In this document: positions 5,278-5,753 of the stretch, in pieces
Layout of the letters: every line of letters starts with the position of its first letter
How positions within the stretch are numbered: position 1 is the stretch's first letter
Source of the DNA: Promethearchaeota archaeon
GTDB taxonomy: Archaea; Asgardarchaeota; Lokiarchaeia; Sigynarchaeales; MK-D1
Direction of reading: 5' to 3'
NCBI GenBank assembly: GCA_016839385.1
Contig: JAEOUK010000451.1
Coordinates: 1-5,753 of the forward strand
Length of the DNA stretch: 5,753 nucleotides
The notes under the pieces: model-generated
Seen by the model: only the letters and a program-made list of their open reading frames with translations
Told to the model about the DNA's origin: nothing
Database searches by the model: none
Position numbers and translations under genes: made by a program

Positions 5278-5313
5278 TTTTTTCAGAAATCATTAGTTTC
5301 CTATATTTTTTCT
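5278..5313 (+). terminator. T-rich tracts after zinc-ribbon gene 2
   Basis: Two T-runs, at 5278-5283 and 5306-5311, follow the stop codon without a clear stem-loop. This fits archaeal oligo-U termination. The remaining intergenic sequence to 5409 is T-rich with no recognisable feature. Confidence 0.45.
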
Positions 5314-5409
5314 CTAATTATTAGCATGAAATTTTAATTTAGGGAAAATCCATTTTGTGTAGATTTGACAATTTCTTATTTTTCATTTTTGTTTAATTTG
5401 TCTATTATC

Positions 5410-5427
5410 AAGATAGGTTTATTAGAT
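5410..5427 (+). promoter_or_regulatory. BRE/TATA promoter of zinc-ribbon gene 3
   Basis: AAGATAGGTTTATTAGAT matches the promoter at 4780-4797 at nearly every position. The TATA core TTTATTA is at 5418-5424, centred 36 bases before ATG 5457. ATGAT at 5447-5451, ten bases before the ATG, lies at the predicted transcription start. Confidence 0.6.
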
Positions 5428-5456
5428 TCATATTTCCATAGTTATAATGATGTTTT

Positions 5457-5753
5457 ATGAGTTTAAGCGACGAAGAATATGAAACTATGAAAGAAAACGC
5501 CCGAAAAAAAGGTAGAAGCTTAATTACAATTGGTCTTTTAATCGTAGTTGTAGGATTAGTAATTTTAATTTGGGGCTTCATTCAAATCGGGGGCATTGGA
5601 CTTGGAGACTTGGATTTTAGCTTCATTTGGAAAATTGCAGTTGGGGGAGGATTAGCAGCAATCGGAATTATTCCATTTGGGGTTGGTATGTACTTCTATA
5701 TGGCATCAAAAATGGATAAAATCTCTAAATTTTACTCGCGTGCTACTGGTGGA
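5457..5753 (+). CDS. Two-helix membrane protein of the zinc-ribbon family, paralogue 3, 3'-truncated
   Basis: The frame is open from ATG 5457 to the window edge, giving 99 residues. MSLSDEEYETMK aligns with MPISDEEYNQTK of the gene just upstream. A basic stretch (RKKGR) and helices at about 21-44 and 59-83 follow, and then MASKMDKISKFYSRATGG aligns with YATKMEKISGYVSKATGD. The copy therefore reaches the start of the flexible linker. A C-terminal zinc ribbon is expected beyond the window but cannot be seen. The loop between the helices is longer and glycine-rich (GGIGLGDLD) compared with paralogue 2. Its promoter is a near-copy of the one at 4780-4797, so regulatory region and coding sequence seem to have been duplicated together. 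Confidence 0.8.
   Translation, partial: MSLSDEEYETMKENARKKGRSLITIGLLIVVVGLVILIWGFIQIGGIGLGDLDFSFIWKIAVGGGLAAIGIIPFGVGMYFYMASKMDKISKFYSRATGG

Noticed and set aside
5421..5427. ATTAGAT, the operator half-site, also in the last promoter and at 3595-3601
   Set aside because: Single half-sites of an AT-rich 7-mer are expected by chance here, and neither is part of a dyad.

Overview
The window is strongly AT-rich and reads as archaeal. Genes are preceded by TATA-like boxes (TTTTATA, TTTATAAT, TTTATTA) about 25-36 nt before the start codon and not by bacterial -35/-10 pairs. Leaders appear to be very short or absent, gene ends are followed by T-rich tracts of the kind that terminate archaeal RNA polymerase, and a few starts have AGGAG or GGTG Shine-Dalgarno motifs. 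Zinc-ribbon membrane proteins and lineage-specific paralogue families would fit an Asgard-type or other AT-rich uncultured archaeon. That placement is an inference; no marker gene in the window proves it.

Layout. (1) Positions 1-546 hold the 3' part of a class I SAM-dependent O-methyltransferase, cut by the left edge. (2) Positions 613-2832 hold three tandem paralogues of a six-helix membrane protein resembling DUF998 (Frag1/DRAM/Sfk1-like). (3) Positions 2909-3913 encode a CPBP-family (Rce1/CAAX-protease-like) intramembrane metalloprotease with all catalytic motifs intact. Its promoter carries a perfect inverted repeat that could be an operator. (4) On the minus strand, 3910-4305 encodes a small stand-alone ParB/Srx-like domain protein whose stop codon overlaps the protease stop. 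(5) Positions 4397-5753 hold three tandem paralogues of a two-helix membrane protein. The first two end in a CxxC...CxxC zinc ribbon. The third is cut by the right edge.

Four of the five complete or right-truncated membrane-protein genes after the first DUF998-like gene have a recognisable TATA-like box of their own, and most genes end in a T-rich tract. The region therefore looks like a run of mostly single-gene transcription units, not one long operon. The three zinc-ribbon genes share a promoter/start layout: a TATA box centred about 35 nt upstream and an ATGAT element about 10 nt upstream.

The common theme is the membrane: seven of nine genes encode integral membrane proteins, from two locally expanded families flanking an intramembrane protease. 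Whether they work together cannot be told from the sequence. No gene-free stretch exceeds 300 bases (the longest is 5276-5456), and no RNA gene, CRISPR array, insertion sequence or attachment site was seen.
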